Of a stretch of 64,000 nucleotides of DNA, positions 52,848 to 61,449 are shown piece by piece. Under the pieces are notes generated by a model, which was not told the DNA's origin, made no database searches, and worked only from the letters and a program-made list of their open reading frames with translations. Position 1 is the stretch's first letter. Each line of letters begins with the position of its first letter. The DNA is from an uncultured Lactobacillus sp. (GTDB lineage Bacteria > Bacillota > Bacilli > Lactobacillales > Lactobacillaceae). Location of the stretch: positions 434,001 through 498,000 of the forward strand of contig CALNAK010000022.1 of assembly GCA_937874185.1 (NCBI GenBank), read 5' to 3'. Position numbers and translations under genes: made by a program.

Positions 52848-55199
52848 ATGAATAATAAAGCTTTGAAAGTATTGGAATTTGACAAAATCAAAGCTGAAAT
52901 TGCCAAATATCTAATTACAACTCGCGGGAATACTCTCTTAAAAAAATTAATGCCAATGTCAGTGGAATCAATCGTTCAAAGATTGATTGACCAAACAAAA
53001 GATGGAGCCGATATTGTACGTATTAAGGGTGAAATCCCGGTTAGAAAATTAGCTGATCTACATGATCAAGCTAACCGTTTAAAAAAAGACGGTAATTTAA
53101 ATGGAACTGAACTAGCCGCTATCGGTCAAGTTCTTCAAAATACTACTGAGTTAAAAGAGTTTTTTGCTGGATTAAAAGATGATCAAGTTGAATTGCGTCA
53201 ATTGTATACATTGAATGAAACTTTGATCGATAATCCAGAATTAACAAAACGCATTTCACGTTCACTTGATGATACTGGTCGTGTCTTAGATACTGCCTCA
53301 GATGATTTGAAATATGTTCGTGGACGTATTACTCGTTTGAATGACCAAATCAGACAATCTATGGAACAGTTTACTCGTGGTAAGAATATCAAGTATTTAA
53401 CTGAACCAATCGTGACTTTACGTGATGATAGATTTGTTATTCCAGTTAAGACTGAATACAAAACCAAATTTGGTGGAGTTGTCCATGATCAAAGTGCCAG
53501 TGGTCAAACTTTGTACATCGAACCTCAATCAGTTGTTGGAATGAATAATCAACTTCATGAAGCACAAGTATCAGAAAAGTTAGAAGAGATTAGAATCTTG
53601 AATGCTTTATCTGATTTGGTTCGTCCAGAAATTGATGAAATCGTTAAGAACAATGAAGTTTTAGCTCAGTTTGATTTGATCAATGCTAAAGCTAAGTATG
53701 CAAAGGAAATAAAGGCCACTGAGCCAATTATTTCCAAAGAACATATAGTTGACTTGCATAACGCAAAACACCCGCTAATCGACCCTGATAAGGTTGTAGC
53801 TAATGATATTCGAATGGGTGACGGTTATAAAACAATGTTGATCACTGGTCCTAATACTGGTGGTAAAACTATTACTATGAAAACTCTAGGTTTGATTCAA
53901 TTAATGGCTCAATCTGGTATTTTCATTCCTGCTCGTGAAGAAAGTGAAATTGCGGTATTTGATGAAGTCTTTGTTGATATCGGTGATGAACAATCTATCG
54001 AGCAAAATTTGAGTACTTTCTCGTCACATATGGATAACATTATTAATATTATTCATAAAGTTTCAGAACACAGTTTAGTTTTAATTGATGAACTTGGAGC
54101 CGGAACTGATCCTCAAGAAGGTGCCGCAATTGCGATTGCCATCCTTGAAAAATTATCTGAATCAAAATGTTATATTTTGGCAACAACTCATTATCCTGAA
54201 TTGAAAGTCTTTGCTTACAATACACCGGATACAATCAATGCCAGTATGGAATTTGATGACGAGTCATTGAAACCAACTTATCGTTTATTGATTGGTATTC
54301 CTGGAGCAAGTAATGCCTTTAGTATTGCTGCTAGATTAGGGATGGACCGAAGCGTGGTTGACCGTGGTCAATCATTGATGGATGGTGAAAGCCAAGATCT
54401 TAACAACATGATTGCTGATTTGGAAAATCGTCGGAAAGAATTTGAACAAAAAAATAATCAATTGAAGATTCAATTGACTAAGAATAAAGCTGTTCAAAAA
54501 GATTTTGAGGAGAAAACAGATTCTCTTGATAAATCTAAGGATTCTGAGATTCAGGCTGCCAAGGTTCGTGCTAACCAAATTGTTTCCAAAGCGAAGAAAG
54601 AATCTGAAAAGATTATTGATCATCTTCACAAAATGGAACGTGATGGTGCTGCAGTTAAGGAAGACCAACTTATTTCAGCAAAAACTAACTTGAATAATTT
54701 GCATGAAGAAACAATTAAGAAGAATAAAGTTTTACGTCGTAATAAGCGTAAGCAACTTCTTAAAGTGGGCGACAGTGTTAAGGCCTTGCCATATGATCAA
54801 TACGGAACAATTGTCCGTAAAGATAAAAATGGTGACTATGAAGTACAATTAGGTATTTTGAAGATGAAGTTTGCGGCTGATGATCTTGAACGTGCACAGG
54901 CACCTGAACAAGAACCTGAGAAGAAACCAACAATGGTCAAGAGAACAAAGAGTGTCGGTCTGTCAGGAAAATTGGATCTACGTGGTAAACGTTATGAAGA
55001 AGCTATGACAGAGTTGGATCAATATATTGATTCAGCATTATTAGCTGGCTATAATCAAGTTACGATTGTCCATGGTTTTGGTACTGGTGTTATTAGAAAA
55101 GGTGTTACACAGTACTTACAAAGGAATCCACGTGTGAAATCATTTGGATATGCCCCTGCAAGTTCTGGTGGTTCCGGTGCAACAATCGTTGATTTATAA
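52848..55199 (+). CDS. mutS2: MutS2 family ATPase/endonuclease
   Basis: MutS-like protein without the mismatch-recognition domain, acting on recombination intermediates and, in Bacillus, on collided ribosomes. The 783-aa protein has Walker A GPNTGGKT near residue 335, FVDIGDEQSIEQNLSTFSSH, a long coiled coil (about 510-640) and a C-terminal Smr domain with LDLRGKRYEEA and VHGFGTGVIRKGV. It is preceded by ggagagg. Confidence 0.96.
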   Translation: MNNKALKVLEFDKIKAEIAKYLITTRGNTLLKKLMPMSVESIVQRLIDQTKDGADIVRIKGEIPVRKLADLHDQANRLKKDGNLNGTELAAIGQVLQNTTELKEFFAGLKDDQVELRQLYTLNETLIDNPELTKRISRSLDDTGRVLDTASDDLKYVRGRITRLNDQIRQSMEQFTRGKNIKYLTEPIVTLRDDRFVIPVKTEYKTKFGGVVHDQSASGQTLYIEPQSVVGMNNQLHEAQVSEKLEEIRILNALSDLVRPEIDEIVKNNEVLAQFDLINAKAKYAKEIKATEPIISKEHIVDLHNAKHPLIDPDKVVANDIRMGDGYKTMLITGPNTGGKTITMKTLGLIQLMAQSGIFIPAREESEIAVFDEVFVDIGDEQSIEQNLSTFSSHMDNIINIIHKVSEHSLVLIDELGAGTDPQEGAAIAIAILEKLSESKCYILATTHYPELKVFAYNTPDTINASMEFDDESLKPTYRLLIGIPGASNAFSIAARLGMDRSVVDRGQSLMDGESQDLNNMIADLENRRKEFEQKNNQLKIQLTKNKAVQKDFEEKTDSLDKSKDSEIQAAKVRANQIVSKAKKESEKIIDHLHKMERDGAAVKEDQLISAKTNLNNLHEETIKKNKVLRRNKRKQLLKVGDSVKALPYDQYGTIVRKDKNGDYEVQLGILKMKFAADDLERAQAPEQEPEKKPTMVKRTKSVGLSGKLDLRGKRYEEAMTELDQYIDSALLAGYNQVTIVHGFGTGVIRKGVTQYLQRNPRVKSFGYAPASSGGSGATIVDL

Positions 55200-55272
55200 A
55201 AGACGTATAAGCTGATTTTTTTTAATGATTGATTAATAATGATAATATCTATTTTGTTAAGGAGTGATAATA

Positions 55273-55584
55273 ATGGTTGATGAAATTACTGATAAAGATT
55301 TTACTGAAGAAACAAAAGATGGTGTTGTCCTAGTTGATTTTTGGGCAACTTGGTGTGGTCCATGTCGCATGCAATCACCAGTTATTGAGGAACTATCTGA
55401 AAATGATGATTCTGTTAAATTTGTAAAGATGGATGTTGATGCTAACCCTGATACACCTAAGTCATTCGGAATTATGGCAATCCCAACTTTGCTTGTTAAA
55501 AAAGATGGCGAAGTTGTTGAAAAGCTAACAGGATTCCACAATAAGGCTCAATTAACAAAGATCCTTGATGGCTACTCAGACTAG
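55273..55584 (+). CDS. trxA: thioredoxin
   Basis: Cytoplasmic disulfide reductase, 103 aa, with active site WCGPC in DFWATWCGPCRMQ and the cis-proline segment IMAIPTLLV. The ATG at 55273 follows aaggagtg; the GTG at 55264 is part of that ribosome site. It lies after mutS2 as in Bacillus. The TAG stop is also the first three bases of a family B repeat. Confidence 0.97.
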   Translation: MVDEITDKDFTEETKDGVVLVDFWATWCGPCRMQSPVIEELSENDDSVKFVKMDVDANPDTPKSFGIMAIPTLLVKKDGEVVEKLTGFHNKAQLTKILDGYSD

Positions 55585-55708
55585 AGAGCGTAGCAAGCCG
55601 GTTAGATTCTGAGCATTTGCCTAAGCCAAGGAATTACACGCGATTTTGCGTGTGATTTCTTGGGTGTAGCAAAGCACAGGAATCTGGCTTGTGTAGCTCG
55701 TTTCAAAA
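55582..55708 (+). repeat. family B 3'-end repeat, copy B8
   Basis: The TAG is the trxA stop. Arms caagcc/ggcttg pair. The core is a second variant: ccaaggaattacacgc pairs with gcgtgtgatttcttgg, in place of the gacttc-type stem. The remnant at 11948 shares this core. Confidence 0.9.
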
Positions 55709-55710
55709 TC

Positions 55711-55752
55711 AAAAAGCACTGTACCTAAATTAATAGGATACAGTGCTTTTTT
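55711..55752. terminator. terminator after trxA
   Basis: The stem aaaaagcactgta/acagtgcttttt (plus inner pairs) has A's before and T's after. It can also serve the convergent yslB gene. Confidence 0.85.
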
Positions 55753-55816
55753 GTCGCTCAAAATGTCGTTTATAGGCTAATACTAAGCCCACTTTGATCG
55801 TTTTTTGGTGTATACT

Positions 55817-56296
55817 TTAGTTTCGATCAATTTGTATTTTAATTGAAACGCTTTTGGCTTTGCTGTTGACAGTGTATGTTCCTAAACAATATGCGCCGAT
55901 TGTTTTTTCAACAGTTTCAGCAATTATTCCAGTCTCTAATGAAAATTCTGGATCATCATTATTAGTATCAAATCGTTGAACGACTTCGGGACCGGTCAAA
56001 GTATATGTATAGCTGGCAGTTGTTTGTTTGGTAATTCTCAATTCTCCAAAACCAGCCTTTTTAAATAATTCAGGTAAACTTTCCATATCGAGGATTAATT
56101 GTCGACTAAGATTTTTACCTGCCCAATATAGTAGTTCAACCGTATCTTTATCGAGAAGGTCGGGAAGGATAAAATCGCGGAGTACTGAAACTGCAAAGTA
56201 ATTTTCAGTTAACGTATCTACATTTTCACCATCTTCACTTTTTTGTAGAGCTTCTGTTAACGTTGGTTTGTTGAGATCTTTAGATTTTGCGGCCAT
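55817..56296 (-). CDS. yslB: YslB family protein (DUF2507)
   Basis: Protein of about 159 aa in the YslB/DUF2507 family, probably related to the heme-NO-binding or TRAPP-like fold, with no known function. Recognised segments are YFAVSVLRDFILPDLL, YWAGKNLSRQ and a C-terminal YCLGTYTVNSKAKSVSIKIQ. The frame extends upstream to 56386, but the ATG at 56296 follows aaaggag by 8 nt. It is near trxA and murI as in Bacillus. Confidence 0.85.
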   Translation of the reverse strand: MAAKSKDLNKPTLTEALQKSEDGENVDTLTENYFAVSVLRDFILPDLLDKDTVELLYWAGKNLSRQLILDMESLPELFKKAGFGELRITKQTTASYTYTLTGPEVVQRFDTNNDDPEFSLETGIIAETVEKTIGAYCLGTYTVNSKAKSVSIKIQIDRN

Positions 56297-56428
56297 TGCT
56301 TTAACTCCTTTTTTCAGACAATTTATTATATCATTAGAATAATTGCTTTTTAAGTCAATGTAAAAGATAGAACATAATAATTTCATAAAATACAGAAAAT
56401 TCGCTTAAATGAAGGCAGGGGTAACATT

Positions 56429-57256
56429 ATGAGTGATAATAGACCAATTGGAGTACTAGATTCTGGTTTGGGCGGTTTGACAGTTGTGAAAGAAGTAATT
56501 CGTCAATTACCAAATGAGGATGTCATTTTCATTGGTGATGAGGCAAGAATGCCATATGGCGTAAAAACTCATGAACAAATCATATCTTATACGCGTGAAA
56601 TGGTACAGTATTTAATCAGTCAAAATGTTAAATTAATTATTTTTGGCTGCAATACAGCTACAGCAAATGCATATCAAAAATTAAGTCAGGAATTTACTGT
56701 TCCAATGATCGGCATAATTAAACCAGGTGCGAAAGAGGCAACTGAGGTTACTAAGTCCAATCATATTGGAGTTATTGCGACTGAATCTACTGTTAATTCA
56801 AAAAGTTACAATAAGATAATTGGAGAATTAAATTCTCAAATTGATGTTTTAGGTGTTCCTGCACAAAAGTTTGTTGCCATTGTAGAATCTGATGAAGCAA
56901 ATAGCAAGGAAGCACAAACAGAAATAGAAACTACATTACGTCCCTTTAAAGACAGCGAGTATGATACTCTAATCTTGGGATGTACTCATTTCCCAATGTT
57001 GAAGAAACAAATCAATAATTATTTACCTGACACTAAGCTAGTTGATCCTGCTGTAAGTACCGTAGTTCAAGCTAAGAATTATTTAATGAAAAATGATTTA
57101 TTAACAGATAATAAAAATAGAACAATCGAATTACACGCAACAAGCGGAATTACAGAATTTTCAAAACTAGCTAAGCGTTGGTTGGCAACTGATATTAAAG
57201 AAATTAGTTTAGTAAATATCGGAGGAAATGATGAAAGAAATAATCATAGCAACTAA
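56429..57256 (+). CDS. murI: glutamate racemase
   Basis: Makes D-glutamate for peptidoglycan. The 275-aa protein has DSGLGGLTVVKEV (about 11-23), the first catalytic cysteine in GCNTATA and the second in LGCTHFP. The gene ends inside the start of rdgB, overlapping by about 26-29 bases, so translation is coupled. Pairing with rdgB is conserved in Firmicutes. Confidence 0.97.
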   Translation: MSDNRPIGVLDSGLGGLTVVKEVIRQLPNEDVIFIGDEARMPYGVKTHEQIISYTREMVQYLISQNVKLIIFGCNTATANAYQKLSQEFTVPMIGIIKPGAKEATEVTKSNHIGVIATESTVNSKSYNKIIGELNSQIDVLGVPAQKFVAIVESDEANSKEAQTEIETTLRPFKDSEYDTLILGCTHFPMLKKQINNYLPDTKLVDPAVSTVVQAKNYLMKNDLLTDNKNRTIELHATSGITEFSKLAKRWLATDIKEISLVNIGGNDERNNHSN

Positions 57257-57830
57257 GAATCCTGGTAAAGCACGAGAATTCAAACGTCTCTTTGATGATC
57301 AAGAATTTGTTCTGAAGACACTCCTAGATTTGCCAGAGTTTCCAGAAATTAGAGAAACTGGTAAAACTTTTGAGGAGAACGCTACTATCAAGGCCCATGC
57401 CGTGATGCAACGTTTTAATTTACCAACGATTGCGGATGATTCAGGTTTACAGGTGGATGCACTCTTTGGACAACCAGGAGTACGTTCAGCAAGATATGCT
57501 GGTGATCACAATGATGCAGCTAATAATGCTAAACTATTGAGTCAATTAGGCGGCATACCTAAGGAAAAAAGAACAGCTCGATTCGTATCTACCTTGGTAT
57601 TTGCCAACCCAAAGAATGATAAAGATTTAGTTGTTGAGGGTGAAGTTAAAGGTTTGATTGGAACTTTGCCTAAGGGGGATGATGGATTTGGTTATGACCC
57701 ATTATTCTTCGTTCCAGAATTGGGTAAGACTATGGCTGAATTAACAATGGATCAGAAGAATCAGATCAGTCACCGAGGACATGCAATCAAAAAGCTAGAA
57801 AAACAGTGGCAAGATTGGATTATTTGGTAA
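57231..57830 (+). CDS. rdgB: XTP/dITP diphosphatase
   Basis: Removes non-canonical purine nucleotides (XTP, dITP) from the pool. The 199-aa HAM1/RdgB-family protein has ATKNPGKAREFKRL near the N terminus, FEENATIKA, and IADDSGLQVDALFGQPGVRSARYAG with acidic metal ligands. Two adjacent ATGs are possible; the second fits the ggagg spacing and the family start better. Confidence 0.95.
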   Translation: MKEIIIATKNPGKAREFKRLFDDQEFVLKTLLDLPEFPEIRETGKTFEENATIKAHAVMQRFNLPTIADDSGLQVDALFGQPGVRSARYAGDHNDAANNAKLLSQLGGIPKEKRTARFVSTLVFANPKNDKDLVVEGEVKGLIGTLPKGDDGFGYDPLFFVPELGKTMAELTMDQKNQISHRGHAIKKLEKQWQDWIIW

Positions 57831-57896
57831 ATAATTGCCCTAGAATTGTTATAATGCTAGTATGAAAGTGCTATTAAAATACAGGAGGGTAATATT

Positions 57897-58307
57897 ATGA
57901 CTGGTGGACAAATTGCAGGTTTAATTGCAGCGGTTGCTTTTGTAGTGTTGGTTGTATATTTAGCCAGAACATTAGTACAAACTGCTAAATTACTTCAAGA
58001 GTTACAAGAAACAATGAAGGAAACAACTAAGATGGTGGAAGTCTTAAGCAAGAATACTGAACAAATCATGGATCAAAGTACTAAGTTGGTTGATAAAACT
58101 AATACTTTGATGGATGACGTAAATAGTAAATCAAGCAAGTTGAATCCTTTGTTCGATACTGTGGAGAATCTAGGTAAGAAATCTGCAGCAGCAACTTCTG
58201 AAAAACATAATTCCGGTTTTAATCTTCAAAATCTATTAACAGTTGGTAACGTAGCAACAGTTCTTAAAACAGCTACAAAGATTTGGCCAAGAAAGAAGAA
58301 TAACTAA
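57897..58307 (+). CDS. DUF948 family membrane-anchored protein
   Basis: A 136-aa protein with one N-terminal transmembrane segment (about 4-24) and a long coiled coil with repeated Thr/Lys/Glu residues (about 28-95), typical of the DUF948 family found with YtxH-like proteins. The function is unknown, probably envelope stress. A strong aggaggg site precedes the ATG. The next gene starts two bases after its stop. Confidence 0.87.
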   Translation: MTGGQIAGLIAAVAFVVLVVYLARTLVQTAKLLQELQETMKETTKMVEVLSKNTEQIMDQSTKLVDKTNTLMDDVNSKSSKLNPLFDTVENLGKKSAAATSEKHNSGFNLQNLLTVGNVATVLKTATKIWPRKKNN

Positions 58308-58309
58308 TT

Positions 58310-58606
58310 ATGAAAAATAATCATTTCGCAATTGGCCTAGTTTTGGGCTGTGCATCAGGATATTTAGCTTCTAAGTATTTGACAAGTGAATCAGGTCAAA
58401 AGGTAATCGAAAATATCAAAACAATCCGCGGAGACTTTAATAATGGTGGCGTTGGTCTAAATACTAACAGTGATCTATTAAACTCATTCAACGATAAAAC
58501 AGATGCCTTGAAAGACCATATGGCCTCAACTGTTGATAAGATTAAAGATGATGAAGATACTTCTGATATTGTTTTTAACGAAGACGACATTAATAAAGAG
58601 AACTAA
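58310..58606 (+). CDS. YtxH-like small envelope protein
   Basis: A 98-aa protein with an N-terminal glycine-rich hydrophobic segment (FAIGLVLGCASGYLASKYL, about 6-24), followed by a charged helical region and an acidic end. This resembles the YtxH general-stress family. It is translationally coupled to the DUF948 gene. The family assignment is by pattern only. A collapsed family B repeat begins at its stop codon. Confidence 0.82.
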   Translation: MKNNHFAIGLVLGCASGYLASKYLTSESGQKVIENIKTIRGDFNNGGVGLNTNSDLLNSFNDKTDALKDHMASTVDKIKDDEDTSDIVFNEDDINKEN

Positions 58607-58630
58607 ACAAGTCAACTTGTGCAGTTCATT
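58606..58630 (+). repeat. collapsed family B remnant, copy B9
   Basis: acaag, tcaa, cttgtgcagttcatt: the two outer arms of a family B element joined with the core missing. It overlaps the stop of the YtxH-like gene, in that gene's sense. Confidence 0.6.
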
Positions 58631-58640
58631 AAATAAAATA

Positions 58641-58682
58641 AAAAAAGTCCCCAACTAAAATTAATTAGTTGAGGACTTTTCT
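58641..58682. terminator. bidirectional terminator between the YtxH-like gene and pepQ
   Basis: The stem aaaagtcc(c)caacta/tagttg(a)ggactttt has flanking A's and T's on both strands. Confidence 0.85.
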
Positions 58683-58726
58683 TGTATCATTGTATTTTGA
58701 ATGTTTTTGTAACAAGATTCGATATG

Positions 58727-58763
58727 GTTGCTGCTCACTAGCGGTGAAACTAGTCGAAGCAAC
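58727..58763. other. unassigned two-part hairpin
   Basis: gttgct pairs with agcaac and actag with ctagt, with small internal loops and an 8-nt loop. It lies in the convergent gap between the terminator and the pepQ repeats. It belongs to neither repeat family and has no T-tract; no gene is seen in 58683-58924. Confidence 0.5.
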
Positions 58764-58924
58764 TTTTAACAATGTATTTTATAATACTAACACTATTTTG
58801 CATACATGATATATATTATTTTTAATATATCTAATGAAAACGTATCCTATTTCAAATGAGGAGATTATTTTTAGGAATTTAGGCAACTGCACAAAAAGTA
58901 CTGTTACTTTTCATCCTTTAATCG

Positions 58925-58985
58925 GAAATGAACTACACAATGACAACTTAATCATCGTGAGCTGAATGTTGCTTTCCACTCTCTA
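58925..58985 (-). repeat. family B hybrid/deletion copy B10
   Basis: Its left end (gagtggaaagcaac) resembles copy B6, while its right end (gtcattgtgtag) matches copy B11. The two arms do not pair, so it looks like the product of deletion between two elements. Confidence 0.7.
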
Positions 58986-58987
58986 AT

Positions 58988-59110
58988 TAAAACGAGCTAC
59001 ACAATGACAACTCATTCCGGTTAAGTCAATTATCTCTGCCGTCTGCTCCGCAGCCAACTGAGATAATAGTCTTAATCCTCGTGAGCTGACCGTCATTGTT
59101 CCGCTCTCTA
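58988..59110 (-). repeat. family B 3'-end repeat, copy B11 (alternative core)
   Basis: The TAG is the pepQ stop codon. Arms acaatgac/gtcattgt pair perfectly. The core is ggattaagacta, ttatctc/gagataa and a gctgcggagcagac hairpin, the same core type as B7. Confidence 0.87.
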
Positions 59111-60208
59111 GTCAATATACTTCAATTCTTTACTTGTATGTGTAAATGGTTCGCAACCATCTTCTGTGATGTAAACACAGTCTTCAATTCTAACTCCGGC
59201 AACATTTGGAATGTAGATTCCTGGTTCGATTGAGAAGCACATTCCTGGTTTCAATTCCATATCGTTGCCTTCCATGATTGATGGGAATTCGTGTTCTGAT
59301 GTTCCCATTCCGTGGCCAAGTCTATGAATGAAGTATTCGCCATAACCAGCTTTAGTGATGATGTCACGGGCTACTTTATCAAGTTCTGCAGCTGTGATAC
59401 CTGGTTTAGCAGCGTCCATGGCTGCATATTGTGCTTCCAAATCAACTTTGTAGATATCTAATGATTTAGCATCTGGTTGGCCAAAGGCAACTGTTCTTGA
59501 TGCATCACTGATATAACCGTTGTGAATCGTACCTAAATCGAAGAGAACTAACTCATTTTTTTCTAATGGTGTCTTCTCTGGACCACCATGTGGATTAGCA
59601 GCATTAGCACCAGCTTGGACGATTGTGTCAAAACTCATGTGCATAACGCCTTTCTTCATCATGGCGTATTCTATCTCGGCAACGACTTCTTGCTCTGTAC
59701 GGCCTTCTTTGATGGCATTAAAGGCAACTGAGAATGCATAGTCAGCTTCGTCACCAGCAGCTTTTAATTCGGCAATTTCACTAGCACTCTTAATCAACTT
59801 AGCATTTTCCATGTAACGAGATAAGTTATCAGGGAATTCAGCGTTAGGGAATTGTGTTTGGATAGCCTCTAATTTTTGTACGGGAAGGTCATCTTTTTCG
59901 ATGGCCCATTTGTTAGGTGTACCGGCAGCGTCCTTGATGTGTCCAGCCATTAATTCAAATGGATTCTCATGATCAAGGTATCCAAAGACATCTTTGTCCC
60001 AACCAGCTTCTTTAGCGGCTCCAACTTCAAGTTGAGGGGCAAAGAGGAATGGATCTCTATCTGGGAAAACTAGAAGCGCAAGAATTCTTTCAACTGGATC
60101 GCTATAAAAACCAGTAAAATAGTTGATATCAGTAGGGTTTGATACATAAGCTGCATCTAAACCGTTTTGAGCTAAATACTCTTGTAGTGCTAATAATTGT
60201 TTATTCAT
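59108..60208 (-). CDS. pepQ: Xaa-Pro dipeptidase
   Basis: Cytoplasmic proline-specific dipeptidase releasing proline from X-Pro dipeptides. The 366-aa protein has an N-terminal creatinase-like domain and an M24 catalytic domain with metal-ligand segments LFDLGTIHNGYISDASRT, HRLGHGMGTSEHE and SIEPGIYIPNVAGVRIED. An aaaggag site precedes the ATG. It is divergent from ccpA, an arrangement typical of lactobacilli, with a cre site in the shared promoter region. Its TAG stop belongs to repeat B11. Confidence 0.97.
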   Translation of the reverse strand: MNKQLLALQEYLAQNGLDAAYVSNPTDINYFTGFYSDPVERILALLVFPDRDPFLFAPQLEVGAAKEAGWDKDVFGYLDHENPFELMAGHIKDAAGTPNKWAIEKDDLPVQKLEAIQTQFPNAEFPDNLSRYMENAKLIKSASEIAELKAAGDEADYAFSVAFNAIKEGRTEQEVVAEIEYAMMKKGVMHMSFDTIVQAGANAANPHGGPEKTPLEKNELVLFDLGTIHNGYISDASRTVAFGQPDAKSLDIYKVDLEAQYAAMDAAKPGITAAELDKVARDIITKAGYGEYFIHRLGHGMGTSEHEFPSIMEGNDMELKPGMCFSIEPGIYIPNVAGVRIEDCVYITEDGCEPFTHTSKELKYID

Positions 60209-60285
60209 GAAAATTCTCCTTTACGACAATATTTATTAGTAGTATATCACTGAAAATGATTTTCTTTTTGAAAAAACATGAAAAC

Positions 60286-60338
60286 TTGACACAATAATGC
60301 GGTAAACGCTTGCAAAATGTGAAAAATTTTGATAAATT
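60286..60338 (+). promoter_or_regulatory. ccpA promoter region
   Basis: A perfect -35 ttgaca at 60286-60291 has no good -10 at standard spacing. A second candidate is ttgcaa (60310-60315) with taaatt (60333-60338) 17 nt away. The start point cannot be fixed by eye. Confidence 0.45.
60300..60314. promoter_or_regulatory. catabolite-responsive element (cre) between pepQ and ccpA
   Basis: cggtaaacgcttgca fits the CcpA-site pattern wtgnaancgnwnncw at all defined positions except the first two. It lies in the divergent promoter region, so CcpA can regulate itself and pepQ. Confidence 0.78.
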
Positions 60339-60380
60339 AAAGGTAATTAATGAAAATAATGTTTGAGAGAGTGAGTACTG

Positions 60381-61382
60381 ATGGAGAAAAAAGTAGTAAC
60401 AATCTATGACGTAGCCGAGGCTGCTAACGTTTCAATGGCAACAATTTCTCGTGTAGTAAACGGAAACGCCAATGTAAAGGAAGAAACAAGAAAGCGTGTT
60501 TTGGAAGTAATCGATCGTTTGAATTACCGTCCTAACGCTGTTGCCCGTGGTTTGGCAAGTAAGAAGAGTACAACTATTGGTGTTATCTTACCAGATATTA
60601 CCAACTTGTATTATGCATCTTTGGCAAAGGGAATTGATGATGTTGCCTCAATGTATAAGTACAATATCATTTTAACTAGTTTACAGGAATCTGTTGGAGA
60701 TGAAGAACAAATCTTGAATAACTTGCTATCAAAGCAAGTTGATGGACTTATTTACATGGGCAAACAATTGTCCAAGAAGTTAAAACGTATCTTGGCAAAC
60801 TCAAAGACACCAATCGTTTTAGCTGGTTCTGTCGATAAAAACAATGAAAGTGCTAGTGTAAATATTGATTTTGCTGATGCTGTTGCCAGTGTAGTTGGTC
60901 AATTAACACAAAATGGCCACAAGAAGATTGCCTTTGTTGGTGGTAGTCTTGAAAATCCTATTGATGGTAAATTTAGATTAGATGGTTACAAGAAGGCTTT
61001 GAAGAAAGCACATCTTAACTTCTCATCTAATTTGGTCTTTGAAGCAGAATATTCAGTTAGAGCTGGAGAAGCAATTTGGGATGCTGTTCAAAGTAGTGGT
61101 GCTACTGCTGCTTATGTTACAGAAGATCTACTTGCTTCAGGTATTTTGAATTCAGCCGTTAAATCAGGTGTTAAGATTCCTGATGACTTTGAACTTGTAA
61201 CAAGTAATGACACGGTTCTATGTGAAGTTACACGTCCTAAGATGAGTTCAATTGAGGAACCATTATATGATATCGGTGCCGTTGCTATGCGTTTGTTAAC
61301 TAAGATGATGAACCAAGAACAAATTGATGACAACACAATTAAATTGCCATACAGCATTGTTAAACGTGGTTCAACTAAATAG
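60381..61382 (+). CDS. ccpA: catabolite control protein A
   Basis: LacI-family global regulator of carbon catabolite control; works with HPr-Ser46-P. The 333-aa protein has the LacI helix-turn-helix and hinge (TIYDVAEAANVSMATISRVV and RPNAVARGLAS) and the periplasmic-binding-like core with ITNLYYASLAKGIDD and VTSNDT segments. gagaga before the ATG gives good spacing. It is divergent from pepQ. Confidence 0.97.
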   Translation: MEKKVVTIYDVAEAANVSMATISRVVNGNANVKEETRKRVLEVIDRLNYRPNAVARGLASKKSTTIGVILPDITNLYYASLAKGIDDVASMYKYNIILTSLQESVGDEEQILNNLLSKQVDGLIYMGKQLSKKLKRILANSKTPIVLAGSVDKNNESASVNIDFADAVASVVGQLTQNGHKKIAFVGGSLENPIDGKFRLDGYKKALKKAHLNFSSNLVFEAEYSVRAGEAIWDAVQSSGATAAYVTEDLLASGILNSAVKSGVKIPDDFELVTSNDTVLCEVTRPKMSSIEEPLYDIGAVAMRLLTKMMNQEQIDDNTIKLPYSIVKRGSTK

Positions 61383-61391
61383 ACTATAACG

Positions 61392-61420
61392 AAAGCATTC
61401 TCGCTGAGAGTGCTTTTTTT
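61392..61420 (+). terminator. terminator after ccpA
   Basis: The stem aagcattctc/gagagtgctt with a 3-nt loop and one G-T pair is followed by seven T's. Confidence 0.88.
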
Positions 61421-61449
61421 CTATAAATAATTGGAAAGTAGGGATTACG

